Source: Enoplolaimus lenunculus
Lineage: Eukaryota > Nematoda > Enoplea > Enoplida > Thoracostomopsidae
Direction of reading: 5' to 3'
NCBI GenBank assembly: GCA_030248215.1
Contig: JASANG010001183.1
Location: 248,001-312,000 of the forward strand
Length of the DNA: 64,000 bases
The notes beneath the pieces are model-generated. The model worked only from the letters and a program-made list of their open reading frames with translations. It made no database searches and was not told where the DNA came from. The position numbers and the translations under genes were made by a program. This document shows positions 1-12,300 of this stretch, one piece after another. How positions within the stretch are numbered: the first letter of the stretch is position 1; each line of letters begins with the position of its first letter.

Positions 1-794
1 GTATTCATTTTACCTCGAATTGTAGTAACCTATTTCGAAATCGCACTTTATTGCAATTGCATTTGCAAATCCTTTTTCAGTGTGATTTTACGTATATCAT
101 CGCAGTGTGATGCTAGCTTGACGCAGAGGGGCTACTTAAATTACAAATGCGGAGAGCAATAAAAGGGGCTTAGTGTAGACCGGTTGTAAAAGTTTAAAGG
201 GGTTTCCGGGGCGGGCATCGTTGGAGTAAAACAACAATAAGTCGCGGGTACATTTTGAGGTTGAAACGATTTGAAAAGTTTACATTTTAAAAGATTCGAT
301 TAATGGACAAAGATGTCACGCCGGGAAATGCAGTGTAAAAACGGCTCAAAGCCGGCAGTATTACACAAGGGATGTACACTTTTCCAAAAAAATATCCGAT
401 ATTATAAAATTATTAGCAGCACAGTAAGACTTTTTAGGGCAACGGGATAAAGTTGGTTCGTTGCTTGCGATACAATTCAGAGCCAAATATTTCGTATGGC
501 GTTGAAGTTGTGGCCCCTCCCGAGTTGAAATGGTGCCTTCACCCGGTGAGCGAGGCGATTGTGGCGACAGGATACTTGAAGTGTTGTCAAATTTAAAATT
601 TGTTCAAATCAAAAAAACCTTGTTTGTTTTGAAATTATGCCGGAAAATCATTTCAAATGCTGAGTGTAAAAGTGTTGTAAAAGCGAAACAAGATGACACC
701 TAGTGAACTTTTGGCTTACAAGCTTATAGTACGCCGACGGCAAGCATTTTACTGATTGTTCTGCGAGGTGGGGTGCATTTTGTCTTAAAATTTC

Positions 795-1005
795 GACCCA
801 CGTAAAGATCAGGGGCAGAACGTTTTTCTGTGGGACTAAAATAGAGTAAGCTTTAAAGGTTTAGACTAATTTTTTTCGGTTGGGTTGGGCTTAGGCTTAG
901 GCTTAGGCTTAGGAATATGCTCATTCTTACGCTTAGGTTTAGGCTTAGGCTTAGGCTTAGGAATATGCTCATAATACTGTTCCGCCCCTTTTCTTTCAAT
1001 TGGCC
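795..1005 (+). mobile_element. H1a MITE
   Basis: GACCCACGTAAAGATCAGG to CAATTGGCC; AAAATTTC and GAAATTTC flank it. Middle is TTAGGC hexamers. Confidence 0.8.
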
Positions 1006-2220
1006 GAAATTTCAATTTTATTATAGACTGGTCATTAATTTATTTGGGTGATATAAGGGCAGATTTAGAAGAATGTAAAAGGCGTAGTCTCGATTTCATT
1101 TCAGGATAATTTCATGATAGAGTGTTACGGAAAGCGAGCATAAGGAACAATAAAATTATTGGATAATTTTCAAGGATCTTGCCGGCTTCTATTCTACAGC
1201 GTGTAAAAGTGTGAAATTTTATCGCATTTTCTGTAAGTTTCACGAGTTAAACCGATCCTAAAACTCGCTTATACGCATACATTCGTTTGATGGACATGAA
1301 AGGTATATATTAGACGAGTGAAATTTTTTCATTTATTTAGAGCTAAGAGACAGTAGGTCGTTAGACAGCTAATCTTGCTAGGATAAGCTAAATATTTTTC
1401 AGGACGATCATACAAAAGGTTCCGATGATTTTCAAGGTTGAAAATTTTCTAGGGTCGGGCCAAAAATTGTTCCACACAGGCGTCTCTGGCTACGGGACGT
1501 TAAGAGGGGGTTTTGACAAATTTACATGTACCCACCTGATGGTTTGGGTCAGGTATGCTACGGACGGCGTTAAAAGTTGTGTATCCGGCCTTAAATTTAT
1601 AGTTTTACGGTTGCCAAAATGTTTTATGGATTTTAATAAACTGGTTATGGCTCGAACCCGAAAGTGGTTTATGCTTGTTTTTGACCAAATTTACGCACTT
1701 GGCATTGTTCAAAAATGGGGTTTTGTTTAAATTTAACGCTATTCTGTAACGACGTACGTACTCTTGTAAGAATCCGGGTCGTTTGAATGCCGTTTTACCG
1801 GTTCAAATTTAAGAGTGGAAACATTTTTATTTACTGGAGTAAACGCGAGAGTCGTTTTACTGCCCAAAGTTTTATGGTACATTACCGGATCCAGACGGCA
1901 GAGGCGGATACACAAATTTGCTGACGAGGGGCGGGCTGGCGATAGTTGTAATACGCAAAAATTGTAAGGTAGGACCATTATCGTTTTATCACCAAGAATT
2001 TTTTCTGAGGCGGTAAAATTGTGAGATTGCGGGACCTTTGATACCATCACAAAAAATTGTTTGACAAAAAATGTATTTTTTCACTTAAAATTTCGCGTTT
2101 GGAAAAATTGTAAGGTATTGCTCTTATATTCTTTGAATATCAATTTCAGTCGTAGTAAAGATTCGACGAGAAAATCCCACGATTTTAAGTTGACCAACTT
2201 TCGATAAAAATATTCGCTAT
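1006..2220. other. upstream intergenic DNA, no gene seen
   Basis: AT-rich. A repeat scrap of the GGATCCAGAAATTT type (GCGGATACACAAATTTGCTGACG) lies near 1895-1940. Open frames at 1425-1730 and 1739-2050 have no domain or codon pattern that I trust. The first 786 bases of the window show nothing I can identify. Confidence 0.5.
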
Positions 2221-2385
2221 CGGGCCCATAGCTAAGAGGGGGGGCAGGGGAGCTCAGCCCCTCCTGGAAAAATGTTGCCCCACTAGAAGATTTTTAATCT
2301 TGCTTGTAAGTCACTAAAAATATTTAAATGCCCCTCCTGAAAAATTTTTTAACCCCCCTAGCAAGGTGGGCTGGCTACAGGCCTG
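2221..2385 (+). mobile_element. H2 MITE
   Basis: CGGGCCCATAGCTAAGAGG to GGCTACAGGCCTG; flanked by TTCGCTAT and ATCGCTAT. Confidence 0.7.
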
Positions 2386-2760
2386 ATCGCTATATCCATA
2401 GTACGCAACGGCGTAACCAGGTGGTCCACGCGGCCGTTGTAACAACTTCTTATACCGGTATATGTGCACAGGCATGACAACATTTGCTTTACATACACTT
2501 ACGCGCACTTTTACCGACAGTATTAGCAGTCAAACACCTTCATGATTATTGGTACAGGGGGGTTAAGAGTCTCAAAGTGCTCCCAGCAAAAATATAGTGC
2601 ATGACTATACCGTTCCATTACGAGCCTGCTTCCTGAGGTAAATGGGACACCCTCCTTACTGTCATGTACCATGGACCGTTTTTAATCCGAAACGTTCCCG
2701 TTATACAGTTAAGTGTCCGAAATTTTTATAAAACGCCAACCCCTTTGATAAAATGGTCGC

Positions 2761-2953
2761 GGCCCATGTTACTTTAAGAGGCGTCCAGGTTTCTGGCGGG
2801 TCCATAAGAGAGTAGTTTTAGATTCTAGTTTGCATTTTTTCTTGCTTAGGCGTAGGCTTAGTCTTAGGCTTAGGAACACATTTTTGCAACGCTTAGGCTT
2901 AGGTTTAGGAATACGCTTAATCTACTGTTACGCCCCTTAAAGTAACATTGACT
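2761..2953 (+). mobile_element. H1b MITE
   Basis: GGCCCATGTTACTTTAAG to CTTAAAGTAACATTG; ATGGTCGC is duplicated perfectly at 2753-2760 and 2954-2961. Confidence 0.85.
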
Positions 2954-3345
2954 ATGGTCGCTATGTTTCTGCTGGAGAAATATGACCCGTTTCAATTGAA
3001 CGTAATGTCGCTGAAATACATCACTATTAAAATTGGGAGTCGTTTAATCCAAACCACTGTTGAAATGCTAAGTTGATTTGAAAATGTTAATTGTGTAATT
3101 AAGTGATTAACCGTTGTAAAGTTTATATTTCAATTGTTTAATTTCAACACACAATATCAACCGATTGTTGAAACACAAATTGTTTTGAAATTTTAAGATA
3201 TTTTAGCATTTAAATTCAACTGAAAACGAATATTTGAATTCGAATTATAATTAAGAATTTAATGATCGCTTGCGTCCGATTCATTTATCTCTTTCTATTT
3301 TGTCACAATTGTAAATTAATTGCATAAACTGTCTAATTAGTAATT

Positions 3346-3619
3346 ACTAGTATTTGTATTTTAGTAATTACTTGTATTTTAGTAATTACTTGTATTTTAG
3401 TAATTACTTGTATTTTAGTAATTACTTGTATTTTAGTAATTACTTGTATTTTAGTAATTACCTGTATTTTAGTAATTACTTGTATTTTAGTAATTACTTG
3501 TATTTTAGTAATTACTTGTATTTTAGTAATTACTTGTATTTTAGTAATTACTTGTATTTTAGTAATTACTTGTATTTTAGTAATTACTTGTATTTCAGTA
3601 ATTACTTGTATTTTAGTAA
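3346..3619 (+). repeat. 18-bp minisatellite, about 15 copies
   Basis: The unit TTTTAGTAATTACTTGTA is repeated with only a few substitutions; it contains the near-palindrome TAGTAATTACT. Open frames on both strands (YFSNYL and ITKIQV repeats) are by-products. Confidence 0.92.
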
Positions 3620-3665
3620 TTGAACAACGATGTATACTGCGAAAATGGGAACCCTGGATTCGAAA

Positions 3666-3840
3666 CCAATCCAGAGGCGGATCCAGAAATTTGTGACGGG
3701 GGTGCGGGCTGGCAAATGTTACGTAACGCCATTTTTTTACTGAATGCAATATATGCTATTGGCAGCGAAAAATTGGTACGGTATGCTTATCATTTTATCA
3801 TCAAAAAATTTTCTGAAAGGAAACAATTGTAAGATCGGCA
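3666..3840 (+). repeat. GGATCCAGAAATTT-type dispersed repeat fragment
   Basis: GCGGATCCAGAAATTTGTGAC GGGGG, also seen at 16534-16575 just inside the exon-8 donor, at 6668-6975, and reversed at 24718-24757. Confidence 0.6.
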
Positions 3841-4142
3841 CAATGGACGAGTCTAAACTAAACGAAAGCTAGCTTATAGAAGAGCGGAACGGCTATTTGT
3901 TTTCGCCGAGGGGTTGAAAATTATTTTCTCAACGCAAACTATTATGTATAAATATTTCTAGGCAAAGAGGTTGTGTACCCAAACGCATTAATATCTGTGT
4001 CAAAATGACTGCATTGGGGACCAGCTGCCATTAAAGTTGCTTTGAGTTACAAAAGTTTTGCACCTTTGTTGCAACTTAGGTTAAACATTCTGTTATTTTC
4101 GCCGATTTAGCTTTTTGGTCCGTTCACATGCGAGGTTTGTTG

Positions 4143-4383
4143 CACTGTAAATTCCAGTGAGTTGATTTTAACTCAGAATGAGTTGAATCCTCTCAGAAGC
4201 CTGAGCTCCGAGAGAGGTCTTTCAGAAGTCAGAATTCTGAATTGGTTCAGCTCATTCTGAGTTAATTAATCAACTCACACGGAATCAAATAAACTCAGAG
4301 TGAGTTAATATTTAGTGCTATTAATCCATAAATGACCAAAAATTATTAATTCTTTCTCTGATTTGATTAACTCACTGGAATTG
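4143..4383 (+). mobile_element. M1 MITE
   Basis: CACTGTAAATTCCAGTGAG to AACTCACTGGAATT; the last bases of the right end are lost. Confidence 0.7.
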
Positions 4384-4548
4384 GTGCGTGCTTCCCCGAG
4401 TATGTGGCTTCCCGTTCTTGGCTCATCTGTCGCGTCCGCGATTTCACAGGTCGGGGAACTCGTATACCCTAACTGCGACACTGCACCCGGACTGAAACAA
4501 TTATGACTCTAATAATACTAATAGTACCATGTACCTGTAAAAAGTTCT

Positions 4549-4696
4549 GGCCACTGTAAAGAACAGGGACGGCACATTATTACAAGCATATTCCTAAGCC
4601 TAAGCCTAAGCCAAGCAAAAAAATTAATCTAAAGCTTAAGGTTATTCTATTGCAGTCCGACAGAAATACGTTCCGCCCCTGATCTTTACATGGGCC
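4549..4696 (-). mobile_element. H1a MITE, reversed
   Basis: GGCCACTGTAAAGAACAGG to CTTTACATGGGCC; flanks AAAGTTCT and AAAGTTCC. The hexamers read GCCTAA on this strand. Confidence 0.8.
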
Positions 4697-4809
4697 AAAG
4701 TTCCTTGTTCGCGCTGTCAAATCATCAACTATAACGGTTTTAACTCAGTTGATTCTTTGGGGTGATTGCGGTTACGGCACCACGAATAATTCTCTCAGCC
4801 TACCTTCAA

Positions 4810-5195
4810 ACAGCAGGGTGCAACCGGATGTGAAAAACACCGGAGCCGTAGGTCAGCAAAACTTGCTGGAGCCGGAGGTGAGGCGAAATTAGATAGTTAA
4901 AATGCCGGTTAATTTGTTGATTTTAGCAAATATCTGTAATATGTTGTTAAATCGTTTGGTGTTTTAAGCTTATTTTTTTTACGAAACTTGCCGAAGTTTT
5001 TACTCAAAATGGTGCCAAAAGTTAAAACGATTCGCATTAAAAAGATAATAAATCTTCGTAAATTATGCACAATTTCACTATCAAAATTGCCGGAACTTCC
5101 GGCTAAAATTCTACCGGAGCGCAAGGCGGAGGTCAAATTTTTGCCTGAGTCGGAGGCAAACCTCCGGTTGTTCCCTGTCAAACAGCCAATGTTTC
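4810..5195 (+). mobile_element. repeat with CAGGGTGCAACCGGATG end
   Basis: The left end CAGGGTGCAACCGGATGTG recurs as CAGGGTACAACCGGACGTC at 35366 and in part at 49657. GAGCCGGAGG and its complement lie inside. CAGGG termini suggest a hAT element, but I could not fix the far end. Confidence 0.45.
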
Positions 5196-5770
5196 GGAGA
5201 TATCAGAGAAAGTCATAAAACAAAGTTTTCACTATTCACAGTAAGCGCTTATCTCATATCAAAGAATGTAGTACTTAAACTCTTTTAAACTCAAACTGAA
5301 TTTTGTTATCTGTTCAAAACAATGTTTACTTTATATTTCAAGTCAAAATATTTTCCCTTTGAGAAAAGTTTCGTTCAACACCGGCTTTATAATGTTGCCC
5401 CAGTGTGGCGGAATCCTAAAATGTTTACGAGGGTGGCGGACTAATTTAGAAAAGTATCAAACACACGCAAAATAATATTTCTGATATTTAAGGAAAAATT
5501 TCTTACATTTAAGAAAAATGATTTAGCAAGATGCACTTGAAAAGTATTTCTGTTGTAACAGAAAAGTTTTCAAAAAAGTTCTTAAATAAAGTCTGAAAAT
5601 AAACGTTTTCCAGTTATTTTAGAAAAATTGTCTTAAATATCAGAACTTGTCAGATTTGCTACAGAATATACTTTTCTGAACAAATTCCGAAGTACTTCTT
5701 TGTGTGCAACAGGTTCAACTCCTCGGGATTCGTTTTCAAGATTGTCGCATCTAAAATTTTTCGGAAGATT

Positions 5771-5912
5771 TGGCTGTGGAACTGCTCCAGAGTAAAGCTT
5801 AGGCTTTAGACTAATTTGTTTGCATAGGCTTTGGCTTAGGTATACGCTCATTTTTACGTTTAGGCTCCGACTTAGGCCTACAAATATGCTTCTACTACTG
5901 TTACGGCGGTGT
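5771..5912 (+). mobile_element. H1 MITE, partial
   Basis: AGAGTAAAGCTTAGGCTTT to CTACTGTTACGGCGG. The left terminus and right TIR are lost. Confidence 0.5.
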
Positions 5913-7574
5913 TAGGGCCCGAGCAGCCACCCCCATACCTGCATTTGGGGGCCCAGCTTAAAGAGGAGCCCCCATCCTAACCTGATTTTGAACAAAAAAT
6001 TTGAAAAATATTTTGATCATCGCAAGGGGCCCAACCCTGAAATTTAATATTTCGACCACCGCCAGGGGGGCCCGACCCTAGAATTTGAGATGACCACCAT
6101 AGCCGGCTCCGGCACTGCTCCTTCTATTCGTTGGCTAAACTTTCACTTGTCCTTAGGTAAGCTGTTTCGGCAAGACGAAACGGTTTTAATTCGATTTATT
6201 TTTCAAAAATAAATAACTGACTTTGAAATTTCGCTGATCTTTTCTAGATTTTCTTCCTCTTTACCCCAGTGCCGGCTGAAGCGGCCCCCCAAAGCCTCCA
6301 ATTGAGGGGCGACCCTTGGAGGACCGAGTTTGGCAAACTAAATTTTTTTTCGCTGACCACGAAGTTAAAGAATTGTATATCATTTTATTTAGGGTCTCGG
6401 TCGGACCTGTTTGACGGAGGGCCGACTATTTTAACGCCGGCCCTGCGGTTATCAATTTTGGAAGTATTCCTAGTTTCATTTCAGCAGACTAAATCTAAAA
6501 CGTTTCTTGCGCCACCTATGCAGAATACAATTGTTTGCATGTCAGATATTAAGTACTGATATTTGTAAAGCATCTGTGGTAGGTAATATGGCAATTTTTT
6601 TCTGTTTTGATTTCAAGTCTAGTCACCCTCTCAAACACTGACTGTTGGCAGTACCTGCCGCTAATAGTGGCGGATCCACAAAATTTTCGACGGGGAGCGG
6701 CGGGCTGGCAAATGTTATGAAACGCAAAAATGTGTAAGGTACGTGGAGACCTTATCATTTTATCACCAAAAAAGAAATTCTGAGGGCGAAAAATTATAAA
6801 ATACCTTACCATTTTACCACAAAAAAATTACAATTTGCGGAAAAAAATTGTTTTTTATAAAAAATTTTTCTGACGTGAAAAACTGTAGTGGTCGGTAGGT
6901 ACCTTACCATTTTAACATAGAAAATCTGCTGATGGGGAGGCGTACGCCGCCCCGTCCAGCACCCTCTGAATCCGCTAGTGGCCACTAAGGTGAATATTTC
7001 AACTGAGGAACGCTAGATATGATCTTGTTATCTTTTATCATATTTTAAATACTTTTTTCTTTCGCTGTGAATTTTACATTTAAAATCTTGGGTTTTGGTG
7101 TTTTCAACCAGGGCGCCAGGATGGAGTTTACTTTACCCATATTTCACAGTAAAATATTTTCGTTGCAAAGCTCTATTACAACTCAGAGCATTATACTTAT
7201 CAGACGTGATAGAATGTAGGGATGTTGGCTTGAAGGTTTTAAATATCATTTAATTTATCAATTTAAAGCTGTCGTATAACCCCATCAAAACAACTGGGCA
7301 CACGTTTCCTTCTGGCGTGTGCCCGCAAATCGGTCTGGAGCGAATAACATACGGGAACGCACCAAACGTTTGGAATCCTGTTCATAGTTGACTGACTTTT
7401 TGCAAATTTCAAAATTAAATTCAATTGTTTATTGGTCAAATAAAACATGATGTTTGAAGGTTAAAAATTTTCAACCGTTACGATTGGTCCTGTATTTGAA
7501 GAGCTTTTTGACTAATCAGAAGGATGTTGACAACATAGGATTGAACGTGTGGTTAGACTTAGGATTGCGCTATA

Positions 7575-7865
7575 ATTTTGTTGACCTCCGGCGGCGTTCG
7601 TCAGCGCCGTCCCGTCCGTCACCCGTACGGTGCCGTCCGTCACCCGTACGGTGCTGTCCGTCACTGTACGGCACCGTTCGTCAGCGTGCGGTATCGTAGC
7701 ATTAACTCACCTACGGTAACGTATGTTACGACCGTTGACGGACGACGCCGTGCGGTTGACGCACGTGACGGACGGGTGAGGGACGGAGCCGTACGGATGA
7801 CGAATGGCGCCGTACGGGGATGCACATTGACGGACGGGTGACACACGGCGACGCAACCCTTAGAG
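7575..7865 (+). repeat. CpG-rich inverted/tandem repeat
   Basis: About 290 bp of CGTCCGTCACCCGTACGG units on the left, facing GTGACGGACGGGTGAGGGACGG and GCCGTACGG units on the right, so the block can fold on itself. All six frames are partly open because of composition; I do not read a gene here. Related in composition to 12299-12467. Confidence 0.65.
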
Positions 7866-8411
7866 ATATATGTTTTGTATTATTTGTAATTTTACTGTAG
7901 TTTTGTGAAAAAATAGAAACATTTTACTAAGCAATATTATGCTTGAAATCAGATTTCAAACATGACTGAAGATGGTTTAATTAATGTGCAAATGTAATGA
8001 ATATTTTTTTCTCGCTTTTGCCAGGGTTCATTAGGATTTGTGGTTCTGGCTTTGCAATGACCTACTTATCTTTTAATCAGATTAGGTATTTGTTTCTATA
8101 TTTTTATACATTGTTTTTGATATATAATTTAAATATACTGGTCAATTTTTTATTTTGAAGTGAACCAGTCAAATCTACCACCATACAAGCGATAAATTAA
8201 ACTTAACCAGAAACTCATATAGCAACGAAACAAACTACGAGCGCTGCCAACTTCACGAATGAAACGAACAAGGAACTAAACGCAAATTTTGGTGTTTAAA
8301 TCTTAATTGTCAGTTATGGATTTGAAATTCCAAATCGATGGGGCATCCGATTCCCTTCGCTTGCTGTGCTCCAGCTGCCGTTCGTAATCGCAACTCGGTG
8401 CCAAATAATTA

Positions 8412-8663
8412 CACTGAAATTCTAATGAGTTGATTAATCAACTCAACTACAGAGTTAGTTATTTTTGAATTAATAACAAAAAACATTAACTTACTTTGAG
8501 TGTTGAGTTGATTCTCACATTGAGTCCAATTGATTCCGGGTAAATTAAATGATTAGGCAGAGTGAGTTTTATTGACTCAGAATTCTGAGTTCTGAAAGAT
8601 CTAACTCAGACTGAGTGATTCAACTCATTCTGAGTTAAAATTAACTCAGTTGGATTTACAGTG
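8412..8663 (-). mobile_element. M1 MITE
   Basis: TA-CACTGAAATTCTAATGAG to GGATTTACAGTG-TA, TA on both sides. Confidence 0.82.
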
Positions 8664-8864
8664 TAGGCTTAGGCTTAGGCTAATTTATCCTTTTTGATCA
8701 CTGGTTCTGTTTGTGGTATTTTTTTGCTATTATGGTAGCACAGCAGCCGTCTTCAATTTGAAAAGGCTGATCTAATTAGCATTTTTCATAAATCACCATT
8801 AAAATGTTTTTATTTCAGAATTTGACATTGTTTAAGTGATAATTAAAGTTTCGAAACAAACGCA

Positions 8865-8870
8865 TATAAA
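8865..8870 (+). promoter_or_regulatory. candidate TATA box for papilin
   Basis: A TATAAA followed by G lies about 300 bp before the papilin ATG. A start site about 30 bp downstream would give a roughly 270-nt 5' leader, and I see no ATG in that leader before 9168. No transcript data are available, and an upstream non-coding exon is equally possible. Confidence 0.35.
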
Positions 8871-9167
8871 GAGCGTCAAGTTTTTTCGCTTTATAGTTTA
8901 TTAATTATTTGCCTGTTCCTGCCATTCACTCTGTGCGTTTAGCATTCGTGCTTGCACGTCTCTACCTCACGTTTTGCGTTACTGATTCGTCAACGAATAC
9001 AATTGTTGATTTTACACATTTTTTGAAACAATATTACGTTCAATTTTAAGACATTTTTTGAACCTGTTTCATACGGTTATATTGCAATTTGGGTAACTTT
9101 GCCGAGTTGAAAATTTTCAAGCCAACCGTCAATATACTCCGATTGGCACCTGTAGCAAACACCGAAA

Positions 9168-9341
9168 ATGAGGCTTAAAAACCGTTCGAGTTTTGGTATC
9201 AGCCTGGTACTCGTTCAGGTTTTGTTTGTGCCGTTTGCGGTTTGTTTTGTAAACGATCTCGGTACTCAGGATAAACTTGACAGCAACGCCAATGAAGAAA
9301 CAACGACGTTTAATCAGCGTCAAACTGGTATTTCGGATCCG
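9168..9341 (+). CDS. PAPLN: papilin exon 1: signal peptide
   Basis: The ATG has A at -3 (cgaaaATGagg), a good animal context. Residues 1-8 are basic (R2, K4, R6), followed by a hydrophobic core of about 18 residues ([18 protein letters not shown]), a classic secretory signal. The remaining about 30 residues are polar and acidic. The exon ends in phase 0 at ccg before GTAAGT. Confidence 0.85.
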
Positions 9342-12300
9342 GTAAGTACGGCATGGAGGGGGGAACGCTAGCAGTGTTGTCAGGGCCTGTGCAGCTACCC
9401 ACCTCATAGTGACTATGGTATCCCAATTGCTTGGACTGCTATTGACAGAGGTGGTTTGCAGAGGCGCAGCAAATGATCTAATGTCGGGGGTCCCATACGC
9501 GGAAATACAGCTGGTCTAAACGGGGCCCCAAAGTACTTGGGTCCACTCCCTTATGAAATATTGGGTAGTGGCCGTTATACTGAACGCTGATACCGAGTAG
9601 GGCGGGGGGAATTAGTCTCTTCAGCGTTCAGTTGGGCTCAACCCTGTATTTAAACCCCGCGGTGGAATAAGGAGCTAAGATTTCTTCAATTCTAATAGCT
9701 TTCGTTTTAGTTTGCAGTAGAGCTGTCCCGGGTCCAGAAAATGCCGAAGGCGGGGCCTAAATAGTAGACAATTTTTGAAAATTTATTACTGTTTCACTCG
9801 TATCCCATTGTTGTCTGTAGAAATTAATTCAAACCGATAATATCAGCTCTATGATTTCGAAAACAGCATCGTATGTCACGCTGACACCACTTCAAGCGAT
9901 TTATCTCGCTTTCTATACGTGTGAATATGTAGTTTTCGAGCGTTTTTATGACATGGGGTTTTATTATAGCAAGCGATTATCTTAGCTCCGGCTGCGGCAA
10001 AAATCCTGGCACCGCGACAGCTTTAGCTTGCATATTTTAGATTGCTTATAACCTTTTATGATAACACCCCTTATGTGAATTTAAGAGACAATTGTTTATT
10101 TTCAAGGAGGTTGCCCCGTTGCTAAAAAGGGAACTTGTGTATTAATCAATAGAAAAAATGCCAACCAAGAAAGTTTAAACAGTCTTTTTTCAGACTCTTC
10201 ACGAATACAAACTAACTTCCAACTTTGCTGATGCGTCAACTGAAGAAAACGTTTCTTCGCCTCTTAGTCATGCAATTCAAATCGATAACTCAATCGAAGA
10301 CGACGGCATTCTTGAAGTCAGGACTGAGACTCGGGCCAAACGACAGGCTTATCCGAATGAATCAGGCCTGCGGGTAGATGGCGCCGACCGGGTCCTTGAT
10401 TCGGGACCGTGGGGCAAATGGCAGCAAGAACGCGAATGCTCACGGACGTGTGGCGGAGGGGTTATCGTTGAAACTCGAGCTTGCGGGTAAGTTGCGGGTA
10501 CAATTCGACCACATGCTTGCTGGTTTAAGCCACTCAGGTATTAACTAAAGTCCATTGAAGCGTCTTAATAATACTTTGTTTTCTTAATGAAACCGAATCA
10601 ATTATCAACATCAATCTAAGTTTAAGCAGTACCATATCTCGAACCCATGACGTGCGGATTCAATGACAGATTAAAGCGGATTCGCACAGACGGTTGAAAC
10701 CTATTATTCACTTTTGAAATCGCTTTTGTTAAAAATTGTTTGTTAATAACTGCACTGTAAATCCCAATGAGTTGATTAATCAATTCAACTAGCGAGTTGA
10801 TTATTTGTGAATTATTATCAGTAAACATTAACTCACTCTGAGTTGAGTTGACTCTCACTCCGAGTTGAATTGACTCTGGGTGAGTTGGTTAACACACTCA
10901 GAATGAATTGAATCAACTCAAAGTTTTGAGTTGTGATAGTCGTAACTCAGACTGAGTGATTAAACTCATTCTGAGTTAAAATCAACTCACTGAAATTTAC
11001 AGTGTAATGTTGCGTCCATCATGTATGTGCGATACCATAGTATAATTCTTTTATTTTTGTATAGAGGGACGTGCAATGGACCTTCGCGTCGGTACGTTTC
11101 TTGCAATTTGGACCCATGTGAAACCGATCAGGACTATCGCGCTGAACAGTGTGCGGCCCAAAATTCGGAACCATTCGAAGGAAATTATTACAAATGGATT
11201 CCGTATTTAAAAGGTGTGTATTACATTTTGAGAATCGATTCTGTAACAACTTAAATTATAATTGAACTGACCTTGAATATTAGTTTAAGTAAGACTTAAA
11301 TGGCTGAACGGACTAGCTAAACTAAAATTTTAAGGTTTACTTAAACTTACACGTTTTTAAGTTTAACACAAGTTTAAGTAAACTTATAACAAGTGCAGCA
11401 CAGAAATTATGTATTTCTAAGAGTTCATAAGTTTAGCTTACACTATGAAAATATGTAAGATGTTAAATGAGTTTAAGCGCAAACCAGCTTTTTAAGTATA
11501 GTCTAGAAAGTTAGTTTAATACTGGTGTACTGTCTTACTCGTAAATCAAGTTAGTTTTAACTTTTAAAGAATATTACAATTTTTTCGACCAATTGAAAAT
11601 TACCTATTAAAGTGTCTCTACTCATTGCAAATTGATAGCTTTAAATGGAAATGTTTCAGGAACATGAGTAAACTCAACCTATCTTTGAATGGAAAGGTTT
11701 CAGGAACATGAGTAAACTCAACCTATCTTTGAATGGAAAGGTTTCAGGAACATGAGTAAACACAACCTATCTTTGAATGGAAATGTTTCAGGAACATGAG
11801 TTCACTCAACCTATGACTCAAGTCGAATTTGAACTGAAGTCAAAAGCGAACTTTAAATTTAAATGTCGAACGTTTCGATGGATGTATTGCTTTCAGTTGA
11901 GACACTTATTTCATTGCAAAATCAAACTCTTTGAGTTAGTAATTGGACTCAAGTTGCTGGTATTAATTTTAGCGAAAAATCAATGCGAACTCAGTTGTAC
12001 ACCTCAGGGACAAAACTTTTACTTCCGATTTGCGAAACAAGTTGTCGACGGAACCCGATGTGACAGCACCGGAACAAGCATTTGCGTCAACGGACTCTGT
12101 TTGGTAATGGATCGCTCACAATTGAAAGATTCATTATTTTGACACGTGTTAAACCTGCCTTATACTGTTTTCGGTGGCAAAATGAAATTTTTTATTGTGA
12201 ACGTTGCATAAATGTCGTTCAGATTTACCGACGGACGTGGTAAACTGAACCCACAAATTCATTAAAATTGTGAGTCCTTGTGCACTTCAGGCCACATTTA

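Larger units (their letters stand above)
5196..8411. other. upstream intergenic DNA, repeat scraps only
   Basis: Holds the partial H1 element (5771-5912), GGGGCCC-rich scraps (5935-6100, 6275-6450), a GGATCCAGAAATTT-family piece (6668-6975) and the CpG-rich block at 7575. No coding exon is apparent. Confidence 0.5.

Noticed and set aside
3346-3619. CRISPR-like regular repeats
   Set aside because: Units are contiguous 18-mers without unique spacers, in a eukaryotic genome.
3333-3749. 138-residue frame with ITKIQV repeats and an opposite YFSNYL frame
   Set aside because: Both are produced by the 18-bp minisatellite; no splice sites or start context support a gene.
4909-5218. Two opposite frames, Lys/Leu rich
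   Set aside because: They fall in a dispersed repeat also seen at 35366-35590 and 49657-49880.
7454-7846. Three overlapping Arg/Val/His-rich frames
   Set aside because: GC-rich inverted repeat is open in several frames; no domain, no splice support.
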